In this document: positions 16,771 through 25,649 of the stretch, piece by piece
How the letters are laid out: each line of letters opens with the position of its first letter
How positions within the stretch are numbered: the first letter of the stretch is position 1
DNA from: UMGS363 sp051881815
GTDB taxonomy: Bacteria; Bacillota; Clostridia; Oscillospirales; Ruminococcaceae
NCBI GenBank assembly: GCA_051881815.1
Contig: JBJEQP010000096.1
Span: 1 to 38,536, forward strand
Length of the DNA: 38,536 nt
Direction of reading: 5' to 3'
The notes under the pieces: model-generated
The model's input: the letters and a program-made list of their open reading frames with translations, nothing else
Databases searched by the model: none
Told to the model about the DNA's origin: nothing
Translations under genes and position numbers: made by a program

Positions 16771-17820
16771 TTATTTTATTAGGTTTTTGATCTTCACTGC
16801 AGCATACAATAAGTTGGGGGATCCAATCCTCGACAACAAGCAAACTACCTTATGATTATTCAGCAATCTGTTGATATCAACTTTTCTGATAGCCGTTTTA
16901 TAGGGTTCACTGTTTAATGTATTCTTTAATTCAGCAAGTCTTTCATTGATCGGGGTCGGATTCTTTGCCGAGAAAAAATATACATTCAAGGACTTTGAAA
17001 GACGTCTTATTACATAAACATAAAATGCTTCTTCAAAATAGTCTTTATTTCCTGTTTCGGCCATAAAATCATTTATACGTTCAAATATCTTAAGATTAGT
17101 TTCCAATGTATTTGGCTTATACGCCTGTGTAATAGATTCCGATACTATTCGAAATGTATAAACCGGCACTTGAATGTAGCTGATCTTCTTAATATGCATC
17201 AAATAATGCAACGTGAACAGATTATCGTCATAAATTCCATTTACATACGGATCAAAACGCAGTTTTTCACTTTCGATCAAACTTCTCCTGAACAATTTGT
17301 TCCACGGGCTTCCTAATCCAGGAGTTTTCCATTTACCCGACGGCATAGGATTATAGCTATATCCAATACATGCTTTTTGATAATCCATGAAAAACTTCGG
17401 ATCGTCTTTAACAAACTCTTCCTTGAAAATATGATTTATCTCGGGATGTCCATTTGTTTCCACAATTACATCTGCAAGTACCATATCTGCATTTGTTCTC
17501 TGCTGTTCAGCATACATTGATTCACAGCAATTCAATTCCATCCAGTCATCAGAATCGGCAAACATTACAAACTCACCGGTAGCATTCTCAAGTCCGGTAT
17601 TTCTGGCTGCTGATACTCCCCCGTTTTTCTTCTTAATAATTTTTATACGCGGATCATTCTCCGCAAATCTTTCATAAATCTTGTAGCTTTCATCAGGAGA
17701 TCCATCGTCCACGATAATAATCTCAATATCCTCCATTGTCTGATTCACAAAACTATTTAGACTTTTTTCCAAATATTTTTCAACATTATATATCGGAACG
17801 ATAATACTGATTTTTGCCAT
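16771..17820 (-). CDS. Glycosyltransferase family 2 (GT-A fold)
   Basis: This 349-residue cytosolic enzyme adds one sugar of the repeat unit. The start at 17820 is chosen because GGAGGTCATAAA lies directly before that ATG, 18 codons inside the longest frame. GT2 marks are 'ISIIVPIYN' at 4-12, 'IIVDDGSPD' at 35-43, 'GGVSAARNTGL' at 67-77 and the metal-binding 'ADSDD' at 88-92. It is the only standard glycosyltransferase in the locus. Candidates for its donor are UDP-galactofuranose or the dTDP-aminosugar. The sequence does not decide. Confidence 0.93.
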   Translation of the reverse strand: MAKISIIVPIYNVEKYLEKSLNSFVNQTMEDIEIIIVDDGSPDESYKIYERFAENDPRIKIIKKKNGGVSAARNTGLENATGEFVMFADSDDWMELNCCESMYAEQQRTNADMVLADVIVETNGHPEINHIFKEEFVKDDPKFFMDYQKACIGYSYNPMPSGKWKTPGLGSPWNKLFRRSLIESEKLRFDPYVNGIYDDNLFTLHYLMHIKKISYIQVPVYTFRIVSESITQAYKPNTLETNLKIFERINDFMAETGNKDYFEEAFYVYVIRRLSKSLNVYFFSAKNPTPINERLAELKNTLNSEPYKTAIRKVDINRLLNNHKVVCLLSRIGSPNLLYAAVKIKNLIK

Positions 17821-17842
17821 TTTATGACCTCCAACTTTTTTA

Positions 17843-18721
17843 TTAGACCAACATATCAAGTATTGTCTTTTCAATCTCTATGTTAGGCTCCCAGCCTGTT
17901 TTTTCCGTAAAACGACTCGAATCCATTCCTGCCCACAGCACTGTATCTGCTTCGATCAATTCGATCTCCGGCCTTTTATAACCACGTTTCTCCGCTGCTG
18001 CAGCGACTAAATCAGCAAGTTCCACAAGCGTATATCTCTTACAGTTCCATCCGACATTATATACATTATCCCATTCTGTATTGGCTTTCAACATTGCCAC
18101 AACAGCTGCAGCTGCATCCTCTACGTCAATAAACGAAAATACTTGTTTGCCACCTTTAAGATTTAGCTTGCCTTCCCTTGCGCATTTACATAGTCCCTTG
18201 ACAACGTTTTGGCTTTGAGTCACAAGATCAAGTCGTAAATTCGTATGGTGTGGACAATTTCTCATGATATCATTAAAAAGAACTTCTGATGCATATTTTG
18301 CCATAGTGTAGTGATTTTCGGGAGCCGGCACCGTTTCTTCTGTTCGAATCTCCTCTGTATTGCCATATACACCCTGACTTGACAGATTAATAATATGATC
18401 AACACAGCTGTCAGCAAGCTTATGAAACACCGATGAAGCATAAGTAAGTGATGACGCAATATCCGCAGCGGGACAAGTACGCCGTGCGAATGCAAGATGC
18501 ACTGCACCGAAGACATTATCCAACTTATTTTCAGGCTTTAAAAGATCGGCATTAGATAAAAAATGAACTTTTTCTCTATCCACACCTTCGCGCTCACACA
18601 TTGCCTGAACTTTATCCTTTGCGGATGCAACAGCGATTACATCAAAACCGGTTTCTTCAACTATCCTTTTCGTTATCTTTCCACCGAGAAAACCGTTTGC
18701 TCCGGTAATCAATATGTTCAT
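17843..18721 (-). CDS. NAD-dependent epimerase/dehydratase (extended SDR)
   Basis: This 292-residue extended short-chain dehydrogenase has 'GANGFLG' (7-13) for NAD(P), 'NLSSQGVYG' with Ser 114/115 and the catalytic pair Y138/K142 in 'YTMAK'. It could epimerise, reduce or dehydrate a nucleotide sugar. AGAGGAAA precedes the ATG and the ATP-grasp gene ends 12 bases upstream. Together with the two ATP-grasp genes it forms a tight block, so it may make or change the sugar that the ligases modify. Confidence 0.85.
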   Translation of the reverse strand: MNILITGANGFLGGKITKRIVEETGFDVIAVASAKDKVQAMCEREGVDREKVHFLSNADLLKPENKLDNVFGAVHLAFARRTCPAADIASSLTYASSVFHKLADSCVDHIINLSSQGVYGNTEEIRTEETVPAPENHYTMAKYASEVLFNDIMRNCPHHTNLRLDLVTQSQNVVKGLCKCAREGKLNLKGGKQVFSFIDVEDAAAAVVAMLKANTEWDNVYNVGWNCKRYTLVELADLVAAAAEKRGYKRPEIELIEADTVLWAGMDSSRFTEKTGWEPNIEIEKTILDMLV

Positions 18722-18733
18722 CGCATTTCCTCT

Positions 18734-20029
18734 TTATAATTCATAATCCAATCCGGCCAGTACTTCCTTTGTATCATGCGGCTTTAGGATTATATTTCTT
18801 CCCTCCGGATCTATCAACTGATACAGCTCATTCACTTTGTCGATTCGTTCCATCAGTTCTTCCTTCGAGTCAGCCACAACATGGATCCTTGTCGTATCCT
18901 GAACGAGTGTACCGGCAGAATCCGCAGGGATAGTATCCCCCGGCCGGTATCTTTTTGCAATATGTATAAGCCAAGGATAGGTATTCAGAGCCTTTTCCCC
19001 TCTGATCTCCGCAATAGTCGCTCCCGGCTCACCGAGAACGTTCAACGTAGCGTACCATTTCTTAAATTTCGGATCAAACTGCACATGTTCACCCATGGAG
19101 CCGGTCAGTGCAAACTGCATGAGATGTTCCAATGTATTGTAGTCATTCTCATATTCAAGGATCTGATAAGTCTTACAACCATTGAGGCGCATTCCAGCCT
19201 CATAGAAGAAGATCTGTCCCTCATGGACGATCGCCTGAATAAAAAGAGACCCGTTCTGCACGCCGATTTCTTTCAGCATATTGATGACAGGCTTATCGAA
19301 TTTCTCAAGGTACATATCTGTATAGCGCGAAGGATAGATATAAAGGTCGGGTGCTTTTGTAGCGCTTTTCTGCTCGGTGTTAAAGTAACGGTCGTGGATC
19401 GCAGCAAGCTGGATATCTCCATCCTGCGCTATATATGTTACGTTGATCTCATCGTATGGCATATACTGCTCAACGATCACATCACCTGTCTTGGAGTGTG
19501 AAACAGCTTTCTTATAGCCTTCCTCCAGTTCTTCCGCATTATGACAAGGTATTACACCCACGGAGCAGGAACTATCCACCGGTTTGATAATCACCGGGTA
19601 TATTATATCTGTTTTCTTGATATCCTCCAAGCAAGAGAGGCTGTACTCCTTCGGAACCGGAACTCCATACTTCTCGCAGGTATGCTTAAAGTACTTTTTA
19701 TTAGTGCTCATTTTAAGCTGTTCAACAGTCAACGGAGCCCACTTGCCGATACGTTCTGCAACACGTCGGTTCACAGGTCCTAAATGCTCATTAAATGCAG
19801 ATATAACGCCATCATAGCCTTCATCCTCAATCAGCTTTACAACAGCATCCTCGTCGTAAACACTGATGTCATGTGTAAAATCCGCAAGACTCTTGAGCAG
19901 CGTTCCTTTGTTATAATCTGCCACACCTATCAGAACACCGTTACGATGTGCAAGATCAACAAGATCTGCTGTTGTATTGATGCCGCCGATCAGCAGCAGT
20001 TTCTTTCCTTTAAGATCAGCATTAAGCAT
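18734..20029 (-). CDS. ATP-grasp ligase (carbamoyl-phosphate synthase-like)
   Basis: This 431-residue ATP-grasp enzyme has an N-terminal pre-ATP-grasp Rossmann part ('KKLLLIGGINTTADLV'). The central lobe carries 'YPVIIKPVDSSCSVGV', with the ATP-binding Lys, and 'DVIVEQYMPYDEINV'. A late 'IFFYEAGMRLNGC' takes the place of the metal-binding E/N pair. Such enzymes join a carboxylate to an amine through an acyl phosphate. In a polysaccharide locus it may attach an amino acid or other acid to an aminosugar. AGAGGAAA precedes the ATG. It is distinct in sequence from the second ATP-grasp gene just upstream. Confidence 0.85.
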   Translation of the reverse strand: MLNADLKGKKLLLIGGINTTADLVDLAHRNGVLIGVADYNKGTLLKSLADFTHDISVYDEDAVVKLIEDEGYDGVISAFNEHLGPVNRRVAERIGKWAPLTVEQLKMSTNKKYFKHTCEKYGVPVPKEYSLSCLEDIKKTDIIYPVIIKPVDSSCSVGVIPCHNAEELEEGYKKAVSHSKTGDVIVEQYMPYDEINVTYIAQDGDIQLAAIHDRYFNTEQKSATKAPDLYIYPSRYTDMYLEKFDKPVINMLKEIGVQNGSLFIQAIVHEGQIFFYEAGMRLNGCKTYQILEYENDYNTLEHLMQFALTGSMGEHVQFDPKFKKWYATLNVLGEPGATIAEIRGEKALNTYPWLIHIAKRYRPGDTIPADSAGTLVQDTTRIHVVADSKEELMERIDKVNELYQLIDPEGRNIILKPHDTKEVLAGLDYEL

Positions 20030-20100
20030 GTTTATTTCCTCTGTTTATCTATTTTTTCTCTTTCCTGCCGTTCTATATGTCCTGAAATGGCAGGTAACTA

Positions 20101-21072
20101 TTAATCTAACCGATATGTTTCGTATCTTTTAGCCAGATGTGCGCCTATAGCGGGCGTGCCTAATTCACATTTTTCGCCATTCGCTATTTTTACAGCGGCA
20201 TTAACGATATCGCATCCGACTAAACAGGTAAAGCTTGTTCCTGCGCCGAAACGCGGATTGATCTCAATAATTTTATAGCTTTCTTCCGAAGGATTTACAT
20301 GATGAAAGAACTCAACATTCACCACGCCGTTCAAATCAAGCTTTTCCATCAGGCGATCGCAAATGCTGTGAAGTTCGGGAGCATCGATGATCTCCACTGC
20401 AATACCGCATCCGCTGGAATTTCTCAAATGTTCAATTCTCTGGACCTGCTGTGTTTGACCATGCTTTGCATTTCTGACAAGGTCAACCGTTATGATCTCA
20501 TCGTCCCGATATTCCTGAATGATATAGTCTTCCTCATTAAGACCGAACTTTAGCAGATCGTCTGCCTCTGACTTGCTCTCCACTTTTCGGCATCCGATGC
20601 TGGCACGGCCTTCGATCGGCTTAATAAAGACGGGATATTCTTCGACCTCTGAAAAAGACCTAAATCTCTTTATTCCGATCTCCGGGATATTCTCATTGAT
20701 CCAATCACTGAATCTGTCCTTATAATGACAGGTCATGATAAGCTCATGGTTCGGAATACAGAGCTTTACGCCGATCTCTTCAAATCTGTTTCTATGATTT
20801 GACAAATTGGCGATTTCCTCGTCTATTGTAGCAAAATAGTAGTTGACCTTATGCTTCTTGCAGAAATCCACGGCGAAATCAATGTATCCTTCAAGATCGC
20901 GGATCGCTGACGGAAACGTATGAAACTCGTCAACATCCTTTGCTGTTGCTATCTGATTCTCCAAATAAATATCTCCGCCAATAATATAGTAATCGGCGGA
21001 ATTTTTGAGCTGTGAAATTATGGTCGTTGAAGCGACCGTACCAATAGCCGTTACAAGTACAACCGGCTTCAT
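20101..21072 (-). CDS. ATP-grasp ligase (second, CarB-like)
   Basis: This 323-residue ATP-grasp protein has 'VVLVTAIGTVASTTI' at the start, 'EYPVFIKPIEGRASIGC' (ATP-binding Lys), 'EEDYIIQEYRDDEIITVDL' and 'YKIIEINPRFGAG', where E and N coordinate magnesium. The last motif is intact, so it should be active. The start ATG overlaps the stop of the sugar transferase gene (TAATG) and GGAGGG precedes it. It forms a pair with 18734-20029. Two carboxylate-amine ligases in a row suggest two linked acylation steps or preparation of an amino-acid side group. The substrate is unknown. Confidence 0.85.
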   Translation of the reverse strand: MKPVVLVTAIGTVASTTIISQLKNSADYYIIGGDIYLENQIATAKDVDEFHTFPSAIRDLEGYIDFAVDFCKKHKVNYYFATIDEEIANLSNHRNRFEEIGVKLCIPNHELIMTCHYKDRFSDWINENIPEIGIKRFRSFSEVEEYPVFIKPIEGRASIGCRKVESKSEADDLLKFGLNEEDYIIQEYRDDEIITVDLVRNAKHGQTQQVQRIEHLRNSSGCGIAVEIIDAPELHSICDRLMEKLDLNGVVNVEFFHHVNPSEESYKIIEINPRFGAGTSFTCLVGCDIVNAAVKIANGEKCELGTPAIGAHLAKRYETYRLD

Positions 21073-21902
21073 TATCTGTTCCCTCCGTCATAAGCGGGAT
21101 ATCTGCCCTCTTCTGCCCAATCTCTATAATTGAGCAAGCTCATTGCCTGACCCTTTTCGTTGTAACCGATAAAATAAGTAATGCCCTTTCCCTGTGCTTG
21201 ATTTCCGCGTTTTCTGAAAGAAAACACCATCTTGATAAGCTCCAGTGCCATTTTCATATCGAGCAGAAAACTAACATTCTCCACATACCAGATATCATTT
21301 TCAAAGGTGAGGTTATACTTAAAAATCTCTTCCTCCGGGACATGGATGATTCGCGGACACTCCAAACCGGGACGTACAGCAGTACGCATTTTATGCCTGT
21401 CGCTCATTCTTTCGTGAATAAACACCGGCTGCGGCCTCGGTCCGATAATGCTCATGTCACCTTTAAGCACTGACCAGAAATTCAACAGTTCATCCAAAGA
21501 AAACTTTCTCATAAACCTGCCAAACTTTGTGACACGCTGTGACGGAGGCAAAAGATTGCCGTCCTGATCTTTTTTTTCATTCATATTTCTGAATTTGACA
21601 AGAACAAACTGTTTTCCATTCTTTCCTACCCTTGTTTGTTTATAAAAAATAGGTCTTCCGACATCAAAAAATGTACAAATCCCAAAGATAATATTAAACG
21701 GAAGCAATATCACAAATGCAGGCAATGCAATCAGAATATCGAGCAGCCTTTTTACAAATCTTGTATAAAAAGTATTTTTGGGATGTACCTGCGGAGAAAT
21801 TCTATTTGTTTCTTCAAGGAAGTGTACCCTTAAGTATTCCACAGCCTGACTCTCTTCAGCAGAAGACAGATTGCTGTTTCCAACAACATCAGATTTATTC
21901 AC
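21072..21902 (-). CDS. Undecaprenyl-phosphate sugar-1-phosphate transferase (initiating)
   Basis: This 276-residue bacterial sugar transferase (PF02397) has one hydrophobic segment near 50-72 followed by the catalytic domain: 'RPIFYKQTRVGKNGKQF', 'KFRNM', 'FSLDELLNFWSVLKGDMS' and 'IIGPRP'. It starts the repeat unit by placing a sugar-1-phosphate on the lipid carrier at the inner membrane face. The start is GTG at 21902 with AAGGAG eight bases before it. A C-terminal extension of about 60 residues ('YFIGYNEKGQ...') goes beyond the usual end of the domain and is not recognised. Confidence 0.92.
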   Translation of the reverse strand: MNKSDVVGNSNLSSAEESQAVEYLRVHFLEETNRISPQVHPKNTFYTRFVKRLLDILIALPAFVILLPFNIIFGICTFFDVGRPIFYKQTRVGKNGKQFVLVKFRNMNEKKDQDGNLLPPSQRVTKFGRFMRKFSLDELLNFWSVLKGDMSIIGPRPQPVFIHERMSDRHKMRTAVRPGLECPRIIHVPEEEIFKYNLTFENDIWYVENVSFLLDMKMALELIKMVFSFRKRGNQAQGKGITYFIGYNEKGQAMSLLNYRDWAEEGRYPAYDGGNR

Positions 21903-21956
21903 TTTATGTACTCCTTAAATTGTTTTTTCCACAACGAAAGCTCTCTCCAATCAAGA

Positions 21957-23048
21957 TCAGTACCGATTTATCACGCTGATCACATATTGAACCTCTTCTT
22001 CTGTCAAACCGACGTATATCGGCAGAGAAACTTCCTGCTTTGAAAACCTATCCGAATTTGGAAAATCACTTTGGGAAAAGCCCCAGTCCTTGTAACATTC
22101 AGCTACATAGGGTGGGATCGGATAGTGAACCTGTGTGTTTACACCATTCTGACGAAGGTACTCTTGGAATTCATCTCTGTTCTCGACCAATACCGGGAAA
22201 AGATGGTACACATGAAATACATCACTGTAAACGGGAGGGATAATAACCTTCGTGTTCTTGATGCCATTTATGTACATCTCTGCCAAATGTCGTCTTTCCT
22301 TATTTCCTTCGTCGAGATATTTCAATCCGACTTTTAGAAAAGCTGCCTGCATCTCGTCCATACGGCTGTTCACACCATTGATCTCATTATGATACTTGAT
22401 CCTGGAACCGTAGTTTCTCAAAAGTCTGATCTTATCAGCTAATTCATCATCATCTGTAATGATCGCACCTGCATCTCCAAAAGCTCCCAACGGCTTAGTT
22501 GGATAAAAACTGAAACACCCAATTTTGCCAAATGTTCCTGACAACCTTCCGTTTTGGGCAGAACCATGACATTGAGCGCAGTCTTCAATAACAATTAAAT
22601 TATGCTTATCAGCGATTTGCATGATCTTATCCATTTGGCTGCATTGTCCATACAAATGCACCGGCAAAATTGCTTTTGTTTTATCTGTAATTTTAGATTC
22701 GATCGCATCAGCGTCTATTTCCATATATTCATCCATATCAACAAATACAGGTGTGCCGCCATTTTCCGTCACACCAATCACAGATGCGATATAGGTGTTT
22801 GCCGGAACGATAACCTCATCACCCGGTTTTATTCCAATAGCACGACAAGAAAGGATCAGAGCATCTGTACCGGAATTAAGTGCCACACAGTGCTTTACTC
22901 CCATATATTTTGAAAAGCTCTGTTCAAACTCCTCCATTTCTTTACCCAGTATATACCATCCTGAATTAAGTACACGGAGTGCGGCTTCCTCATATTCGGA
23001 CTTATGCCGTTCAAAAGTCCTTTTCAAAACCACCGGTGAAACAACCAT
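21957..23048 (-). CDS. DegT/DnrJ/EryC1 aminotransferase (FdtB/QdtB-like)
   Basis: This 363-residue PLP enzyme aminates a keto sugar nucleotide. K185 in 'FSFYPTKPLGAFGDAG' is the PLP lysine, D156 in 'VIEDCAQ' contacts the pyridine nitrogen, and 'NSGTDAL' and 'VPANTYIAS' are family hallmarks. The start at 23048 is preferred because AAGGAG falls inside the longer frame just upstream. It lies 90 bases after the isomerase gene. With RmlA, RmlB and the isomerase it should give dTDP-3-amino-3,6-dideoxyhexose (Fuc3N or Qui3N series). No FdtC-like acetyltransferase follows. Confidence 0.9.
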   Translation of the reverse strand: MVVSPVVLKRTFERHKSEYEEAALRVLNSGWYILGKEMEEFEQSFSKYMGVKHCVALNSGTDALILSCRAIGIKPGDEVIVPANTYIASVIGVTENGGTPVFVDMDEYMEIDADAIESKITDKTKAILPVHLYGQCSQMDKIMQIADKHNLIVIEDCAQCHGSAQNGRLSGTFGKIGCFSFYPTKPLGAFGDAGAIITDDDELADKIRLLRNYGSRIKYHNEINGVNSRMDEMQAAFLKVGLKYLDEGNKERRHLAEMYINGIKNTKVIIPPVYSDVFHVYHLFPVLVENRDEFQEYLRQNGVNTQVHYPIPPYVAECYKDWGFSQSDFPNSDRFSKQEVSLPIYVGLTEEEVQYVISVINRY

Positions 23049-23138
23049 CCCATTTTGCTCCTTAATCAATACTTAATCATTTTATACGATCTATTCTTCA
23101 GCTTATAAATGGATCATATAATATGAATACCTGCTTGG

Positions 23139-23567
23139 TCAGCATATCTCGGCCAATTTTTTTGATTTCTGAAATTCAATAAACTCATCATAATCCCTGA
23201 TATAATCCTCAGAACTGTAGTACTCCGAAGCTGCTACACACAGTATGGAATCATCCTGATTCCATATCATTTCATGCCACAGATCAGGGGGTAGGATCAA
23301 TCCTTTTGACGGAACATCCAATGTAACTGTTTCAGTATCCACACCATCAGTCATAACAATATCAATGGAACCATACGGGCAGTACAACAGCTGCCAATTC
23401 TTTTTATGGGCATGAAATCCTCTATGAACATCCTTTTCAACACTGTAAATACAAAAAATACGTTTTATCGAAAAAGGGATATCGCGTTTACCTTCAACAA
23501 AAGAAAGGCCTCCCATTCTGCTCTCGGGATCCAGTACTGTATTTAAATTTATCAATTCGTATTTCAT
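23139..23567 (-). CDS. fdtA: dTDP-4-keto-6-deoxyhexose 3,4-ketoisomerase (FdtA/WxcM-like cupin)
   Basis: This 142-residue cupin moves the keto group from C4 to C3 of the RmlB product. Seen are 'RGFHAHKKNWQLLYC' with the catalytic His pair (52 and 54), 'DVPSKGLILPPDLWHEM' and the C-terminal 'SEYYSSEDYIRDYDEF' that typifies FdtA/QdtA. Residue 17 is Arg and the later active-site region reads WHEM. From memory this resembles the galacto-type (FdtA) enzymes more than the gluco-type, but this is not certain. GGAAAGG precedes the ATG. It lies between rmlA and the aminotransferase, as expected for a Fuc3N/Qui3N module. Confidence 0.88.
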   Translation of the reverse strand: MKYELINLNTVLDPESRMGGLSFVEGKRDIPFSIKRIFCIYSVEKDVHRGFHAHKKNWQLLYCPYGSIDIVMTDGVDTETVTLDVPSKGLILPPDLWHEMIWNQDDSILCVAASEYYSSEDYIRDYDEFIEFQKSKKLAEIC

Positions 23568-23598
23568 TTTAACCTTTCCATATAAGACATATCAAAGA

Positions 23599-24483
23599 TC
23601 ATTTAATCATTCGTCCGTCAGCAACTGCCCGTAGATGCTTGCCATAGTTTGACTTTCCGTACTTTTCGGAACTTTTAATCAAAGCATCCTTGTCTATCAT
23701 GTGCATTCGGTAAGCAACCTCTTCGGGAGCGGAAACAATAATTCCCTGCAGTTTCTGAATGGTCTGAACAAAAGTAGCTGCCTGAATAAGACTATCCATT
23801 GTACCTGTATCCAACCAGGTAAAGCCTCTTCCAAGGATCTCCACATCCAGTTTGTTTCTCTCCAAATACAATTGATTTAAGGTTGTGATCTCAAATTCTC
23901 CTCTTTCACTCGGCTCAACCTTCTCTGTCATCTCACTTACTCCGGCAGGATAAAAATACAAACCTGTTACTGCATAATTGCTTTTGGGATCCGACGGTTT
24001 TTCCTCAAGTCCAATAACATTACCATCCTTGTCAAAATCAACAACACCGAATCTTTCAGGATCATCAACATAAAACCCAAAAATCGTTGCATGCCCCTGA
24101 TTTGCTGCCTCTACTGCGTTCTTTAGCTTATAAACAAGTCCGTTTCCGTAAAAAATATTGTCACCGAGTATCATTGCACAAGCGTCATTGCCAATAAAAT
24201 CTTTCCCAATTAAAAAAGCCTGAGCCAATCCATCGGGTTTGGGCTGGACAGCGTATGTAAACTTTACTCCGAACTGATGTCCATCTCCGAGAAGCATTTC
24301 AAACCTCGGAGTATCTTCGGGAGTGGATATGATAAGAATGTCGGTAATGCCTGCCAGCATCAATGTAGACAACGGATAATATATCATTGGTTTATCATAA
24401 ACAGGAAGCAGCTGTTTTGAAGTAACCATTGTTAATGGGTATAATCTTGTGCCTGCACCGCCTGCAAGAATAATACCTTTCAT
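23599..24483 (-). CDS. rmlA: Glucose-1-phosphate thymidylyltransferase
   Basis: This enzyme makes dTDP-glucose. From the ATG at 24483, with AAAGGAG ten bases upstream, it has 294 residues, the usual length. Motifs are 'GIILAGGAGTRLYPLT' at the start, 'SKQLLPVYDKPMIYYPLS', 'GDNIFYG', 'VVDFDKDGNVIGLEEKP' and 'GFTWLDTGTMDSL'. An upstream GTG seven codons earlier is less likely because it would include the ribosome site. It supplies the substrate for RmlB. Confidence 0.97.
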   Translation of the reverse strand: MKGIILAGGAGTRLYPLTMVTSKQLLPVYDKPMIYYPLSTLMLAGITDILIISTPEDTPRFEMLLGDGHQFGVKFTYAVQPKPDGLAQAFLIGKDFIGNDACAMILGDNIFYGNGLVYKLKNAVEAANQGHATIFGFYVDDPERFGVVDFDKDGNVIGLEEKPSDPKSNYAVTGLYFYPAGVSEMTEKVEPSERGEFEITTLNQLYLERNKLDVEILGRGFTWLDTGTMDSLIQAATFVQTIQKLQGIIVSAPEEVAYRMHMIDKDALIKSSEKYGKSNYGKHLRAVADGRMIK

Positions 24484-24526
24484 ATCCCATGAACTCCTTT
24501 TCACAATTTATTATAAATAATGCGTT

Positions 24527-25453
24527 TTATTTGGTATAAGCTGTCAAGTCATCAAAAAGCTTTTCGCTGTAATATCCGCTTTCCGAAAGCTTTCTGAATT
24601 CTTCTCTTATCGGCGGAACATCCTCTTTATAGGTTATCCCGAACCATCTGTCACTAATTTCAAGCACCTTTACCGAAACACGCTTTTCAAAGAGCAGCTT
24701 TCCGATAAATATCGGCAGCAGATACTCCGATTTAAGCTCGTCCTCGATGTTCTCAAAGAACTCGTCAAAGCCTTTTTCAAGCATTTTCACAAATTCGGGC
24801 GAAGCTCCCCACATATTCATTGAAACGTGTGAGTTTATATCAAGCTTCTTATCGTCTGCAAAGGCTTCGCTGCCCTTTTTGATGATATTTCTTGTTTCGG
24901 TTATGTCTGTAAGGAACTCCGACTCGTCAACGTGGCATATTCCTCTTGTTACGGAGCCGTTTTCGCTTAATGTATTCTTCAAAATGAACCCTGCCATGCA
25001 GAGCATATCGGAAGAAGCGTTATTCTCTATGAAATCATGTATCTTCACGAATGCTTCTTTTCCATAGTAGTCATCCGCATTTATAACAGCAAAAGGCTCC
25101 TTGATGAATTCTTTTCCTGCAAGTACAGCCTGACCTGTTCCCCACGGCTTAACTCTATCCTTTGGAAGCTCCCTGCCTTTTGGAATATCATAGAGCGACT
25201 GGAAAGCGTAGCAAACCTCAACACCGAGTCGTTCACATTCACGTTCAATACGATCGCCGATTATGCTTCGGAAGTCTTCCTCGATCTCACGCCTGATTAT
25301 GAATACTATTTTGTCAAAGCCTGCTTCAATAGCATCGTGAATGGAATAATCTATGATAAGCTCACCGTTCGGGCCTGCCGATTCGAGCTGCTTTATTCCT
25401 CCGCCGAAGCGCGTCCCCAGTCCGGCAGCCATTATAACAAGTGTTGTACGCAT
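24527..25453 (-). CDS. Sugar-phosphate nucleotidyltransferase
   Basis: This 308-residue GT-A-like nucleotidyltransferase has 'IMAAGLGTRFGGGIKQLE' for nucleotide binding and 'AVINADDYYG' with the metal-binding Asp residues. It resembles the nucleotidyltransferase family often found in Bacillota next to capsule genes, whose sugar is not established. AAGGAAG precedes the ATG. It is the first gene after the terminator hairpin at 25545-25603, so a promoter for the sugar-synthesis genes should lie in 25454-25544. I saw no clear boxes there. Confidence 0.85.
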   Translation of the reverse strand: MRTTLVIMAAGLGTRFGGGIKQLESAGPNGELIIDYSIHDAIEAGFDKIVFIIRREIEEDFRSIIGDRIERECERLGVEVCYAFQSLYDIPKGRELPKDRVKPWGTGQAVLAGKEFIKEPFAVINADDYYGKEAFVKIHDFIENNASSDMLCMAGFILKNTLSENGSVTRGICHVDESEFLTDITETRNIIKKGSEAFADDKKLDINSHVSMNMWGASPEFVKMLEKGFDEFFENIEDELKSEYLLPIFIGKLLFEKRVSVKVLEISDRWFGITYKEDVPPIREEFRKLSESGYYSEKLFDDLTAYTK

Positions 25454-25544
25454 AATGCTTCCTTTTCTTTTGAAGTTTTAAACAATAATCACACAAAACA
25501 GTTTTTTATTCGGCTGAATTCTATGCTGACAGACCGCAAATAAA

Positions 25545-25603
25545 GCGGCTGAAAAACACACCCGTTCTTGTAATATTTAAGAACGGATACATTTTTCAGC
25601 CGC
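25545..25603 (-). terminator. Terminator hairpin after the secreted-protein gene
   Basis: A two-tier hairpin: outer arms GCGGCTGAAAAA (25545-25556) and its complement (25592-25603), inner CCGTTCTT/AAGAACGG (25562-25569, 25579-25586). On the minus strand it is followed by TTTATTTG. It lies 46 bases after the stop at 25650 and splits the capsule locus into two transcripts or causes attenuation between them. Confidence 0.75.
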
Positions 25604-25649
25604 CCGAGTTGCCCCGGACGTCTGAAAAGCTTTAGATCCGTTAAGCGAA

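Noticed and set aside
9502..24483. dTDP-rhamnose pathway
   Set aside because: rmlA and rmlB are present but rmlC and rmlD are not, while the ketoisomerase and aminotransferase for a 3-aminosugar are.
25037..25543. 168-codon plus-strand frame
   Set aside because: It is antisense to the 5' half of the nucleotidyltransferase gene, with no ribosome site and no family resemblance.
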